From assembly GCA_019307665.1 (NCBI GenBank), contig JAFDJC010000080.1, positions 1 to 11,845 of the forward strand: a stretch of DNA of 11,845 bases. The letters are read 5' to 3'. Of the stretch, positions 1 through 7,183 are shown one piece after another. The position numbers and the translations under genes were made by a program. The notes under the pieces were generated by a model. That model did no database searches, was not told where the DNA came from, and worked only from the letters and a program-made list of their open reading frames with translations. This DNA is from Deltaproteobacteria bacterium. Its GTDB lineage: Bacteria > Desulfobacterota > Desulfobacteria > Desulfobacterales > SURF-7. Each line of letters starts with the position of its first letter. Positions within the stretch are counted from its first letter, which is position 1.

Positions 1-1134
1 TAATTTCTCTCCTTCAGTAATTATGCTTTTTTTATATATCCTGATAAATTCATCATAGTTGGCCAAAAAAACTTTAAGTATTGCAGGATCAAAGCGACTT
101 TTCGGCATGAAGCCCTTGCGATTGTCACCCTTTGACATGATCTCATAAGTTTTATCAAAGTTAAACGGCTCTTTATAACTTCTCTCTGTAATCAGAGCAT
201 CAAAAACATCAACAATTGAGACAATCCTCGCGGCTAACGGAATTTCTTCATATTTAAGGCCGTATGGATAACCGCTCCCATCCCATCTTTCGTGATGATA
301 TAATGCTATCTGGTAGGCCAGCGCAAAGCTTGGGTTTCTTCCAATAATTCTTCCGCCGTTAATTGTATGTCTCTTGATAATTTCAAATTCGTCACAGGTT
401 AGGTTCCCGGGTTTATTCAGGAGTTCATGACGTACATAAATTTTACCAACATCGTGAAGCTGTGCCTGTAACTGAATATTTTTTCTGAAATCGGAAGGTG
501 CGCCTAACTTCATGGCAAGCATTTCACTGTAATTCCCGATTCGTGTAGTATGATTGCCTGTGTCGGAATCAAAGATCTCCGCAGATCTTGCAAGCATGTT
601 GATAGAATATTCCGATAAATATTCCAGCCGGTTAAGAGTTTTCTTGTGATCAGTGATATCAAGAATGTTTACTATTCCCGCAGGTCGGCCGTTTACTTTA
701 ACAATATTACCTGAAAGATCCGCCCATCGTTCCTCTCCTTTTTTTGTTACAATTTTAAGTTCATAACGCTGAATAATATTTATTCCCTTTTGCCTTGCTT
801 TTCCTCTTTTTTTTGCCACATCGAGGAACTCAGGATGTATAATGTCCCAGAAGTCCATTGAAAACAGTTCTTTTTGCGAATACCCTGTTATAACTTCTGC
901 TGCCGGATTAGCATAAATATATTTGTTATCCTGATACATCATAATTGCTGTAGGTGCAGTCTGTGCAAGAACCCTGAACTTCTCATCAATCTTTATATTC
1001 CTCTGCAGAAAAAGATTTTCTTCTAATTCCCTTATTCTTCGCTTAAGAGTTTTTTCCTGTCTTAATAATATACTCGTTTCTTTCTCTTGGGTATGTAGAT
1101 GTCGTCTTTCGGAGTTTGTTAATGGCTTAGGCAT
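1..1134 (-). CDS. PAS/HD-GYP domain protein, probable cyclic-di-GMP phosphodiesterase (3' end outside window)
   Basis: A 378-codon reading frame stays open to the window edge, so the C-terminus is missing, though the HD-GYP domain looks essentially complete. Residues about 15-50 are charged and helical (likely coiled coil). Residues about 55-165 form a PAS domain with the ITGYS and FWDIIHPE motifs. Residues about 175-370 are an HD-GYP domain: TGNH (H195), the HD pair H227-D228 followed by VGK, H256 in KRHTINGG, HHERWDGSGYP with H280/H281, D285 and GYP at 288-290, and VDVFDAL with D309. All the usual metal ligands and the GYP signature are present, so activity on cyclic di-GMP is expected from the family. 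No membrane segment is visible, so the protein is probably cytoplasmic. The ATG is preceded by AAAGGA about 8 bases upstream. It is divergent from the TRAP operon, which suggests but does not prove a functional link. Confidence 0.93.
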   Translation of the reverse strand, partial: MPKPLTNSERRHLHTQEKETSILLRQEKTLKRRIRELEENLFLQRNIKIDEKFRVLAQTAPTAIMMYQDNKYIYANPAAEVITGYSQKELFSMDFWDIIHPEFLDVAKKRGKARQKGINIIQRYELKIVTKKGEERWADLSGNIVKVNGRPAGIVNILDITDHKKTLNRLEYLSEYSINMLARSAEIFDSDTGNHTTRIGNYSEMLAMKLGAPSDFRKNIQLQAQLHDVGKIYVRHELLNKPGNLTCDEFEIIKRHTINGGRIIGRNPSFALAYQIALYHHERWDGSGYPYGLKYEEIPLAARIVSIVDVFDALITERSYKEPFNFDKTYEIMSKGDNRKGFMPKSRFDPAILKVFLANYDEFIRIYKKSIITEGEKL

Positions 1135-1213
1135 ATTAGTTTTCCTTTATTATTAATCTATAAAGGAGGTGTGGTACAATAAAAAATTATTTATCAGTGT
1201 ATATCAAAATGGA

Positions 1214-1227
1214 TCAAAGGTCAAAGG
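1214..1227. repeat. Tandem heptamer TCAAAGG x2
   Basis: Two exact head-to-tail copies of TCAAAGG lie in the 219-base gap between the divergent HD-GYP and TRAP genes, about 25 bases upstream of the predicted TRAP -35 box. A regulator that binds direct repeats is possible. Chance is also possible for a repeat this short. Confidence 0.3.
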
Positions 1228-1252
1228 CTCAGTTAGAATTAAAAGAAGGCAC

Positions 1253-1281
1253 TTGACGAAGAGGGCAACCGTTGTTAAATA
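1253..1281 (+). promoter_or_regulatory. Predicted sigma70-type promoter of the TRAP operon with a palindrome over the -10
   Basis: TTGACG (1253-1258) is followed after exactly 17 bases by TAAATA (1276-1281), a good sigma70-like pair. It would start transcription near 1288, about 65 bases before the first ATG. The -10 lies inside the inverted repeat TTGTTA-AA-TAACAA (1272-1285, perfect 6-base arms), a position typical of repressor operators. Promoter and operator are read from sequence only. Confidence 0.55.
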
Positions 1282-1353
1282 ACAAATGTTTTTGATGATG
1301 ATCGATGTTAAGCCTCTTGTTGTGACTTGACTATTAAAAAAGGAGAAAATTCT

Positions 1354-2238
1354 ATGGATATGTTCCGTAGTGTCAAATTCAGGTTGCTTGTTGTATTCCT
1401 TCCGTTCTTTTTTATCTGGGGTTGTACTGCCGCCGCAAGAACAAAAATGATGGTGGATGGTATGAAACCGATGATGGACAAAATGAAAATTGCCGCCAAC
1501 AAAAACACGGATATTGAATTACTGAGAGATGCCATGCCCGCAAGCCTTGTCCAGCTTGACGGCTTTATTGAAATATCGCCGGACAACCCTGATCTATTGT
1601 TAAGAGCTGCGGAAGCAAATGCCGGATATGCATTTGCATTTGTGAAGGACAAAAACCGAAAGAGAATGTTTTTTCAAAAGGCCAGGGATTATTCTCTCCG
1701 GGCGCTTAAGCAGAATGACACGTTCAGGGAAGCATCCGACAAGTCTTTGGATGAATTTATCGGATCGCTTAAAAGTTTTGAAAAAGAGGACGTCCCGGCC
1801 CTTTTCTTTGCTTCAAGTACCTGGATACAATGGATCGGTCTAAGCTTGAGTGACCCTGAAGCACTCATGGATTTGCCGAAAGTTGAGGCCATGATGGAAA
1901 GAGTCCTGGAGCTTGATGATACGTTCATGTACGGTAGTATTCACGCCGGATTCGGGGCCTACTATGCGGCAAGGTCCGTAACGCTCGGAGGGAAGCCGGT
2001 AAAAGCAAAATACCATTTTGACAAGGCGTTTGAGATATCAGAATCGAAATACCTTGTATTTTATCTTCTGTATGCAAGATATTATGCGGTCCAGATTCAG
2101 GATAGGACGCTTTTTGTTGAAACGCTAAACAAGGTGATTTCAGCACCTCCTAATCTTCTTCCTGAAAAAAATCTTGCAAATGAAATTGCGCGAAGGAAGG
2201 CCAAAGAATTGTTAGCAGAGGCGGATGAATATTTTTAA
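1354..2238 (+). CDS. TRAP transporter T-component (TatT-type) lipoprotein
   Basis: A 294-residue predicted lipoprotein. The first 23 residues are a signal peptide with a basic start and a very hydrophobic core, ending in IWGC, so C24 would be the lipidated cysteine. The mature part is alpha-helical and matches the TatT family (TRAP-associated tetratricopeptide-like proteins, first described in Treponema pallidum). Recognisable features are the MPASLVQLDGFIEISPDNP region, the repeated L-x-x-A-A-E-A-N and F-x-K-A-x-D-Y-S-L-R-A-L helices, and a conserved-looking YHFDKAFEIS segment. TatT proteins form periplasmic assemblies that work with the substrate-binding subunit. I chose the ATG at 1354 because AAAGGAG lies 9 bases before it; a TTG at 1327 in the same frame would add nine residues without a comparable site. 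It is the first gene of the operon, 12 bases before dctQ. The substrate is unknown. Confidence 0.82.
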   Translation: MDMFRSVKFRLLVVFLPFFFIWGCTAAARTKMMVDGMKPMMDKMKIAANKNTDIELLRDAMPASLVQLDGFIEISPDNPDLLLRAAEANAGYAFAFVKDKNRKRMFFQKARDYSLRALKQNDTFREASDKSLDEFIGSLKSFEKEDVPALFFASSTWIQWIGLSLSDPEALMDLPKVEAMMERVLELDDTFMYGSIHAGFGAYYAARSVTLGGKPVKAKYHFDKAFEISESKYLVFYLLYARYYAVQIQDRTLFVETLNKVISAPPNLLPEKNLANEIARRKAKELLAEADEYF

Positions 2239-2250
2239 ACAAATGCATCG

Positions 2251-2781
2251 GTGAAAATGACTGATAATATGAACGATATAAATTATTCAAAAGAGTGGTG
2301 GAACAGGATATCCGGTATGCTTACGGGGATCGAAAAGATTTTTGTGTCCACATGTCTTGGCGGAATGGTAGTACTTGTTCTTATTCAGATTATTTTGCGC
2401 AATTTTTATAACAGTGGAATCGTCGGCAGCGATTCACTTGTTAAACATCTTGTTTTATGGGTTGGTTTTCTCGGTGCAGGTCTGGCTACAAAGGAAAAAA
2501 GTCATATCCGGATTGATATTGCATCAAAGATACTTCCGGATAAAATAAAATCGATTGCACAGATTTTGGTCGATATCTTTTCAGTCGCCGTATGTTTAGG
2601 TCTTGTATACGCCGCTTACTCATTTGTTTCCATCGAATATGAGACAGGGGAGGTGATTCCGTTTTTACAGGTTCCTGTATGGATTATGGAGCTTATAATT
2701 CCCGTCGGTTTTCTCATCATTGCGCTCAGGTTTATGTTGCAGCTGTTGTTGAATATTTCTACACTTGTGAAAGGAAGCTGA
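2251..2781 (+). CDS. dctQ: TRAP transporter small permease subunit (DctQ family)
   Basis: A 176-residue membrane protein with four hydrophobic segments (about 29-51, 64-81, 102-126 and 142-168), the usual size and layout of DctQ. The motif LVLWVGFLGAGLATKEKSHI followed by RIDIA, between helices 2 and 3, matches the family signature (GA-x-L-A with H-I-R-x-D). DctQ forms the membrane complex with DctM in solute:sodium or proton symport. The start is uncertain: GTG 2251, ATG 2257 and ATG 2269 are all in frame and none has a strong ribosome site. Translation probably depends on coupling to the preceding gene, which stops at 2238. The following dctM begins 3 bases after this stop. Confidence 0.93.
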   Translation: MKMTDNMNDINYSKEWWNRISGMLTGIEKIFVSTCLGGMVVLVLIQIILRNFYNSGIVGSDSLVKHLVLWVGFLGAGLATKEKSHIRIDIASKILPDKIKSIAQILVDIFSVAVCLGLVYAAYSFVSIEYETGEVIPFLQVPVWIMELIIPVGFLIIALRFMLQLLLNISTLVKGS

Positions 2782-2784
2782 TAG

Positions 2785-4062
2785 TTGACTCTATTTATCG
2801 TTGCAGTCATCACCCTTATGGCGGTTCTCGGAGCCCCGATTTTTATCGTTATATCATCCTTTGCAATGCTTGGCTTTTATCTGGCCGATATACCGATAGC
2901 CGTCATCATTGTTGATATATACAATAAATTTTCAAACACACCGCTCCTTTACACCATTCCTCTTTTTACATTTGCGGGTTATATCCTTGCGGAAAGCAAA
3001 ACATCCGTACGTATCGTCAATTTTTCACGGGCTGTTCTCGGTTGGCTTCCGGGGGGACTTGCGATTGTGTCGCTTGCAGTATGCGCTTTTTTTACAGCCT
3101 TTACAGGGGCCTCAGGCGTTACCATCATCGCCCTTGGCGGATTGCTTTATCCGGCCCTCATAAAAGAAAAATACCCGGAAAAATTTTCCCTGGGTCTTTT
3201 AACATCTTCGGGAAGTCTCGGACTTCTATTCCCGCCGAGCCTGCCGATCATTCTTTACGGGGTTGTTTCGGGAACCAGCATCAATCAGCTTTTTGCAGCA
3301 GGGCTGATACCCGGGATTCTGTTGATTTTACTTCTTTCAATTTATAGTATAGTAACGGCTAAAAAACAAAAAGCCGTCAAGAGAAGATTTTCCTTCAAGG
3401 AGGTCTTGAAAGCCACTTATGAGACCAAGTGGGAACTGCTCATTCCCTTTATCATCATCATCGGCATTTACGGGGGTTTTGTTACCCTGGGTGAGATAGC
3501 AACCATTACCATCGTATATGCCCTTTTCATAGAAGTTTTTATTTATAGGGATATAAGGATAACGGAGATTCCGGACATCATGACAAGAAGCATGATACTG
3601 GTTGGCGGGATTCTTATAATTCTCGGTTCGGCATATGGTTTGACGAACTATATTGTCGATGCACGGGTTCCGATGGTAATCCTCGATTTTATGAAGGAAT
3701 ATATCTCTTCAAGATTTGTGTTTCTGATTATGCTCAATGTTTTTCTTCTAGTCGTCGGATGTGTTCTGGATATATATTCAGCCTTGCTTGTTGTGGTTCC
3801 CCTGATTTTGCCGATCGCCATAAGTTATAATGTGAATCCGGTTCATCTTGGTATTATTTTCCTGACCAACCTTGAAATAGGGTATTCAACGCCGCCTGTG
3901 GGAATGAACCTTTTTATATCCTGCTTCAGGTTTAAAAAACCTGTCACCACTCTTTACAGGGCTTCAATACCGTTTTTGATTATCCTGTTTGCAGGTCTTA
4001 TGATTATTACGTATGTACCGGAACTGAGCCTGGGGTTGGTGGAGTATTTCGAAATCAAATAG
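2785..4062 (+). CDS. dctM: TRAP transporter large permease subunit (DctM family)
   Basis: A 425-residue, very hydrophobic protein of about 12 membrane segments, typical DctM length. Family motifs are clear: AFTGASGVTIIALGGLLYPAL near residue 110, SGSLGLLFPPSLPIILYGVV followed by SGTSINQLFAAGLIPG (about 143-178), and NLEIGYSTPPVGMNLF near 360-375. It forms the transport channel of the TRAP complex. The start is a TTG: AAAGGAAG ends about 8 bases before it and the codon lies 3 bases after the dctQ stop. The first in-frame ATG, at 2818, would remove part of helix 1. It is the last gene of the operon and converges on the histidine kinase 39 bases later. I see no strong terminator hairpin in that gap. 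Confidence 0.95.
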   Translation: MTLFIVAVITLMAVLGAPIFIVISSFAMLGFYLADIPIAVIIVDIYNKFSNTPLLYTIPLFTFAGYILAESKTSVRIVNFSRAVLGWLPGGLAIVSLAVCAFFTAFTGASGVTIIALGGLLYPALIKEKYPEKFSLGLLTSSGSLGLLFPPSLPIILYGVVSGTSINQLFAAGLIPGILLILLLSIYSIVTAKKQKAVKRRFSFKEVLKATYETKWELLIPFIIIIGIYGGFVTLGEIATITIVYALFIEVFIYRDIRITEIPDIMTRSMILVGGILIILGSAYGLTNYIVDARVPMVILDFMKEYISSRFVFLIMLNVFLLVVGCVLDIYSALLVVVPLILPIAISYNVNPVHLGIIFLTNLEIGYSTPPVGMNLFISCFRFKKPVTTLYRASIPFLIILFAGLMIITYVPELSLGLVEYFEIK

Positions 4063-4101
4063 AGTGCGGCGGTTCAAGTTTCCGGCAGACCTGATTAATT
4101 C

Positions 4102-6051
4102 CTACCTCCTTTTATCAAGTACTTTCCTCAGTTTTTGTGACAGACTTTTCATGCCGAACGGTTTTTGAATATACTCCCCGTTTCCTTGCTCAAGAATTCT
4201 GGTGGCCTGATCCGTTATACCATAACCACTGGCGAGAAGAACTTTGACATCCGGGTTTATTCGTTTCAGGGCTTGAAACGTTTTTTCGCCTCCCATTTCA
4301 GGCATTATCATGTCTAGTACCACAATATCAATTTCGTCTTTTTGCGCTTTATAAATATTAACAGCTTCTTTTCCGCTTGAAGCTGTGATCACCTTGTATC
4401 CGATTTCACTGATAAATTCTTCTTCAACCTGCCTGACGGTTTTTTCATCATCGATTAAAAGGATCGTTTCAGACCCTGTCATCAGTTTGGTTTCATCTTG
4501 TTCTTTGCTGACAGCTGTTTTATTTGATGCCGGAAGATAGATTGTGAATGTAGCGCCTTTGTCCTTACTGCTTTCAGCGCCAATTTTTCCATTGTGATGC
4601 TTTATGATACCGTAAGCTGAGGCAAGGCCGAGGCCGGTGCCCCTTCCCATTTCCTTTGTGGTAAAAAAGGGCTCAAAAATTTTATCCAGGATCTTTTGAT
4701 TCATGCCGACACCGGTGTCCGAAACTATAATCTTTACATACTTGCCCGGAGCCAGATTAAGATGTACGGCTGAATTCGAATCTACAAATGCATTTTCAGT
4801 TTCAATGGATAAATCGCCGCCTTCGGGCATGGCATGGGCAGCATTAAGATAAAGATTAAGCATTACCTGTTCGATCTGGCTCGCGTCGGCTTCTATTGCC
4901 CAGGTGTCTTCCTGTAACTGTTTGTTAATTCTAATTTTTTTATTAGTACGGCCTATCATATTAAGACTTTTAGCGATGATGATGTTAATATTAATTGGTT
5001 CGACATGATATTTTCCACCCATGGCAAAGCCCAGAAGCTGTCGGGTGAGATTTGCACCGCTCTGAACAAGTTCATCAATTCGCAATAGTTTCTGATAGTT
5101 AGGATGTTCTTTTTCAAGTCCTAGTTTCAGTTTCAGTATTGATATATATCCATGTATCCCGGTCAGGATATTGTTAAAGTCATGTGCAATACCCCCTGCA
5201 AGTGTTCCGATTGCCTCCATTCTAAGAACCTGGTTTAGTTGTTTTTCAAGCTCTTTTTTTTCCTTTTCAGCTTTGGTGATATTTGTTTTATCACGAACAA
5301 CTCCGCGGAACCCGGTCGGCATTTCCTGTATGTTTTTTACAAGGGATGCTGATATTTCAAGGATTCTTATGGTGTTGTCCTTTTGAATAATTTCATAATC
5401 AAAAATACGTGAAGATTTGCCTGTTTTATAAATCATGTTGTAGATATGGTACATCCGCTTAGCTGTTTCCGGGGCTGAATAATCCCTGTTATTCATTCCA
5501 AGCAGTTCCTGGTTGGTATATCCGGTTATCCTGGTCATGGCATTATTGACAAAAGTCAAATTTCCGGCAAGGTCAACCTCGTAATAGCCGTCTTCCATGT
5601 TATCAATGATGTCACGATATCTTGCCTCACTTTCGATCAGGGCGTCCTGAGTTAATTTTTTTTCGGTTATCTCAAATGCCGTCCCGAATATGGATACTTT
5701 TCCGTCAAAAACAAAATCTTCTCCGGTGTAGTCAACCCACCTGCTTTCTCCTGATTTATGGCGTAAATGGATATCATACCGTGCAACTGTTTTTTCCTCT
5801 TTTTGCCGCACAAAGCCCTTATTTTTTGCAATTTCTTTCATGTCCGGGTGAACAGTGTCCCAGAATTTCATGGACAGGAGCTCCGTTTCCGAATAGCCTG
5901 TAATATCCTGCATTGCCTGGTTTGTATAAATAAAATATTCATCCTGAATGATAAATATGGCTGATTTGCTGCTGTCCGCAAAGGTTTTAAATAGACCTTT
6001 GCTTTTTTCAATCTTTTTTTCTATTTTATTAGAAGTCATTTTTTTTGCCAT
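4102..6051 (-). CDS. PAS-PAS hybrid sensor histidine kinase with C-terminal receiver
   Basis: A 649-residue cytoplasmic kinase without membrane segments. PAS 1 spans about 22-130 (DITGYSETELLSMKFWD, VHPD), PAS 2 about 142-258 (RITGYTNQELLGM). A short coiled coil (260-278) leads to the HisKA box GTLAGGIAHDFNNILTG with phospho-acceptor H290. The HATPase_c domain has its N box at LYLNAAHAM (N403), G1 at DTGVGM (445-450) and G2 at GRGTGLGLA (469-477). The C-terminal receiver (about 528-646) keeps D534/D535, phospho-acceptor D580 (VVLDMIMPEMGG) and K630 (QKPFG). The architecture is common in delta-proteobacterial orphan hybrid kinases. No DNA-binding output domain or separate regulator gene is present nearby, so the target is unknown. 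The ATG at 6051 follows GGGAG with 8-base spacing. PAS 1 resembles the PAS domain of the HD-GYP protein on the other side of the TRAP operon. Confidence 0.95.
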   Translation of the reverse strand: MAKKMTSNKIEKKIEKSKGLFKTFADSSKSAIFIIQDEYFIYTNQAMQDITGYSETELLSMKFWDTVHPDMKEIAKNKGFVRQKEEKTVARYDIHLRHKSGESRWVDYTGEDFVFDGKVSIFGTAFEITEKKLTQDALIESEARYRDIIDNMEDGYYEVDLAGNLTFVNNAMTRITGYTNQELLGMNNRDYSAPETAKRMYHIYNMIYKTGKSSRIFDYEIIQKDNTIRILEISASLVKNIQEMPTGFRGVVRDKTNITKAEKEKKELEKQLNQVLRMEAIGTLAGGIAHDFNNILTGIHGYISILKLKLGLEKEHPNYQKLLRIDELVQSGANLTRQLLGFAMGGKYHVEPININIIIAKSLNMIGRTNKKIRINKQLQEDTWAIEADASQIEQVMLNLYLNAAHAMPEGGDLSIETENAFVDSNSAVHLNLAPGKYVKIIVSDTGVGMNQKILDKIFEPFFTTKEMGRGTGLGLASAYGIIKHHNGKIGAESSKDKGATFTIYLPASNKTAVSKEQDETKLMTGSETILLIDDEKTVRQVEEEFISEIGYKVITASSGKEAVNIYKAQKDEIDIVVLDMIMPEMGGEKTFQALKRINPDVKVLLASGYGITDQATRILEQGNGEYIQKPFGMKSLSQKLRKVLDKRR

Positions 6052-6219
6052 TCAGCGTTCTCCCGGTTACAAAAAAAATACATTTATCCTGTTTCGCTTT
6101 TTTAAAATTAGACAATCGGAAAGATCGTGTGAATTTCTATCCAGCTCAGTTGAATCATTTTTAATGATTACATTTTCAGCATGTTGCAGTCAATATATAA
6201 AACTCAATATTTAATAGTC

Positions 6220-6248
6220 TTGACAGGAAAAAAACAGGATGATATCAG
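6220..6248 (+). promoter_or_regulatory. Predicted promoter of the tRNA-Val gene
   Basis: A consensus -35 box TTGACA (6220-6225) is followed after 17 bases by a weak -10, TATCAG (6243-6248). This places the start of transcription close to 6255, just before the tRNA at 6266. The -35 is convincing; the -10 is a guess among overlapping candidates. Confidence 0.5.
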
Positions 6249-6258
6249 AAATCCTGTT
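6233..6258. repeat. Inverted repeat AACAGGAT / ATCCTGTT upstream of the tRNA
   Basis: Perfect 8-base arms (6233-6240 and 6251-6258) are separated by 10 bases and end 7 bases before the tRNA. The loop contains the predicted -10. A further copy of the half-site ATCCTGTTT lies at 6086-6094. It could be a protein-binding site or a leader hairpin. Confidence 0.5.
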
Positions 6259-6265
6259 AAATTAA

Positions 6266-6341
6266 AGGCGCGTAGCTCAGCTGGAAGAGCGCTACCCCGA
6301 CACGGTAGAGGTCGTCAGTTCAAGCCTGACCGCGCCTACCA
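6266..6341 (+). tRNA. tRNA-Val (anticodon GAC)
   Basis: A 76-base cloverleaf with every stem paired. Acceptor AGGCGCG pairs with CGCGCCT, D-stem GCTC with GAGC, anticodon stem CTACC with GGTAG around loop CCGACAC (anticodon GAC, reading GUC), and T-stem GTCAG with CTGAC around loop TTCAAGC. The discriminator is A and the CCA end is encoded (6339-6341). Its 3' end faces a recombinase remnant 14 bases away, the usual layout of an integration site at a tRNA gene. Confidence 0.96.
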
Positions 6342-6355
6342 ATAAAATCATATAC

Positions 6356-6741
6356 TTACAAACTTTGAACAACTTCATTTATTTCATTTGCTACCATTTT
6401 GCTACCATTTATTTTAAAAATCATATTTTCATACCTGCAAGCGGCTTCCTGATTAACTGATTTCATCAAGTGAGCATAAACATTCAAGGTTACTGTTGGG
6501 CTTGAATGTCCAAGCTGCGATTGAATATATTTGATATTCTCGCCCTGTTCAATCATCAGGCTTGCTTTGTGGTGTGCCTCAGGCCATGAAAGCGTATTTC
6601 ATGCAGTCCGGCCTCTTTAATTGCCGGTTTAAAATACCTGTATGTCATGTTGTTGTGGTCAATTGGCCCTCCGGAACAAAATCCTGTGTTTTTCATTCCT
6701 TCCCGATACTTTGAGAAGGTATCAATTACTCTTTTTAGCAT
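6356..6741 (-). pseudogene. Tyrosine recombinase (integrase), truncated and frameshifted remnant
   Basis: Two overlapping frames together give the C-terminal half of a phage-type tyrosine integrase. The upstream piece runs from about 6741 and contains TYRYFKPAIKEAGL and the H-x-x-R box FHGLRHT. The downstream piece contains EQGENIKYIQSQLGHSS with the second conserved histidine, and VTLNVYAHL with the nucleophilic tyrosine. The frame breaks near 6571, just after RHT. A single missing C (ACCCAC to ACCAC) would restore RHTHKASLMIEQGEN. The N-terminal DNA-binding domain and the first catalytic arginine are absent; the sequence at that end gives way to the neighbouring lipoprotein gene. The gene points toward tRNA-Val. 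It cannot make an active enzyme and is read as a relic of an integrated element. Confidence 0.85.
6385..6406. repeat. Tandem 11-base repeat in the integrase 3' end
   Basis: CATTTGCTACC is followed directly by ATTTTGCTACC, differing at two positions, 44 bases beyond the tRNA CCA end. It encodes part of the low-complexity integrase tail (GSKMVANE on the - strand). Recombinase arm-type binding sites are often short direct repeats in this position, so this may be one; that is inference. Confidence 0.4.
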
Positions 6742-6742
6742 A

Positions 6743-7051
6743 TTATCTCCCACAGTAAATATTGGTGTAGTGAGGGAAATATGTTTTATATCCTGCTGAA
6801 AAACCGGACTGAAAATCTTCGGATCTCTCAGTTTCCATAGTTTCAAGATGCTTCCGAATAACCACCGACAATGTTTTGCCTCGATGGTGGGAGCATGTAA
6901 GTTTCAAGGCATCTTTTTTGGCATACACATCAGCCAGCTTTTTGCCGGAAGCGTATTCCGGGCTGCGTCTGACCGGCTCCGATGTCTGGCAGGAAGTTGT
7001 TGAAAGCAGAAGTAAAAACAGCAGGCACAGAAAGAACTTAATTTTTATCAT
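6743..7051 (-). CDS. Small predicted lipoprotein, function unknown
   Basis: A 102-residue protein I do not recognise. It begins MIKIKFFLCLLFLLLLSTTSC, a signal peptide with a hydrophobic core and a probable lipidated C21 (the residue at -3 is T, so the lipobox is not ideal). The mature part contains YASGKKLADVYAKKDALKL and ends with SGFSAGYKTYF, which looks like a folded helical domain. The ATG follows AGGAAGGA about 7 bases upstream, which supports expression. The stop codon falls exactly where integrase homology begins, so the last residues (PHYTNIYCGR) may have been created or altered by the rearrangement. It is either a cargo gene of the lost element or a native gene trimmed at its 3' end. 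Confidence 0.65.
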   Translation of the reverse strand: MIKIKFFLCLLFLLLLSTTSCQTSEPVRRSPEYASGKKLADVYAKKDALKLTCSHHRGKTLSVVIRKHLETMETERSEDFQSGFSAGYKTYFPHYTNIYCGR

Positions 7052-7095
7052 TTTCTGATCCTTCCTAAAAATATCCTATTGACTTACCAATCATT

Positions 7096-7122
7096 CCTAT
7101 ATGTTCACACGCTTGCTGTCAA
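7096..7122 (-). promoter_or_regulatory. Possible promoter of the small lipoprotein gene
   Basis: On the - strand TTGACA (7117-7122) is followed by TATAGG at 15 bases, or ATAGGA at 16. The -35 is consensus, the -10 is weak and its spacing short. It lies about 45 bases before the lipoprotein ATG. Confidence 0.33.
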
Positions 7123-7183
7123 ATAATAAAGCACACTTTCCACACCATTATTAAGACTGATTTGGGTATTTTATCAACACCGA

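Noticed and set aside
1162..1170. Near-perfect ribosome site AAAGGAGGT on the + strand between the divergent genes
   Set aside because: The GTG overlapping its end reads only three codons before a stop, and no longer frame starts at a proper distance.
1210..1257. Fifteen-codon frame starting MDQRSKAQLELKEGT
   Set aside because: It resembles the start of PAS proteins but is very short and lies upstream of the predicted promoter without its own ribosome site.
4063..4101. Search for a bidirectional terminator between dctM and the kinase
   Set aside because: No stem with a following T-tract is convincing in these 39 bases.
6556..6846. Reading the integrase fragment as a 96-residue gene from a TTG at 6846
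   Set aside because: Its first 35 codons overlap the lipoprotein gene in another frame and show no integrase similarity, and its end is a frameshift artefact.
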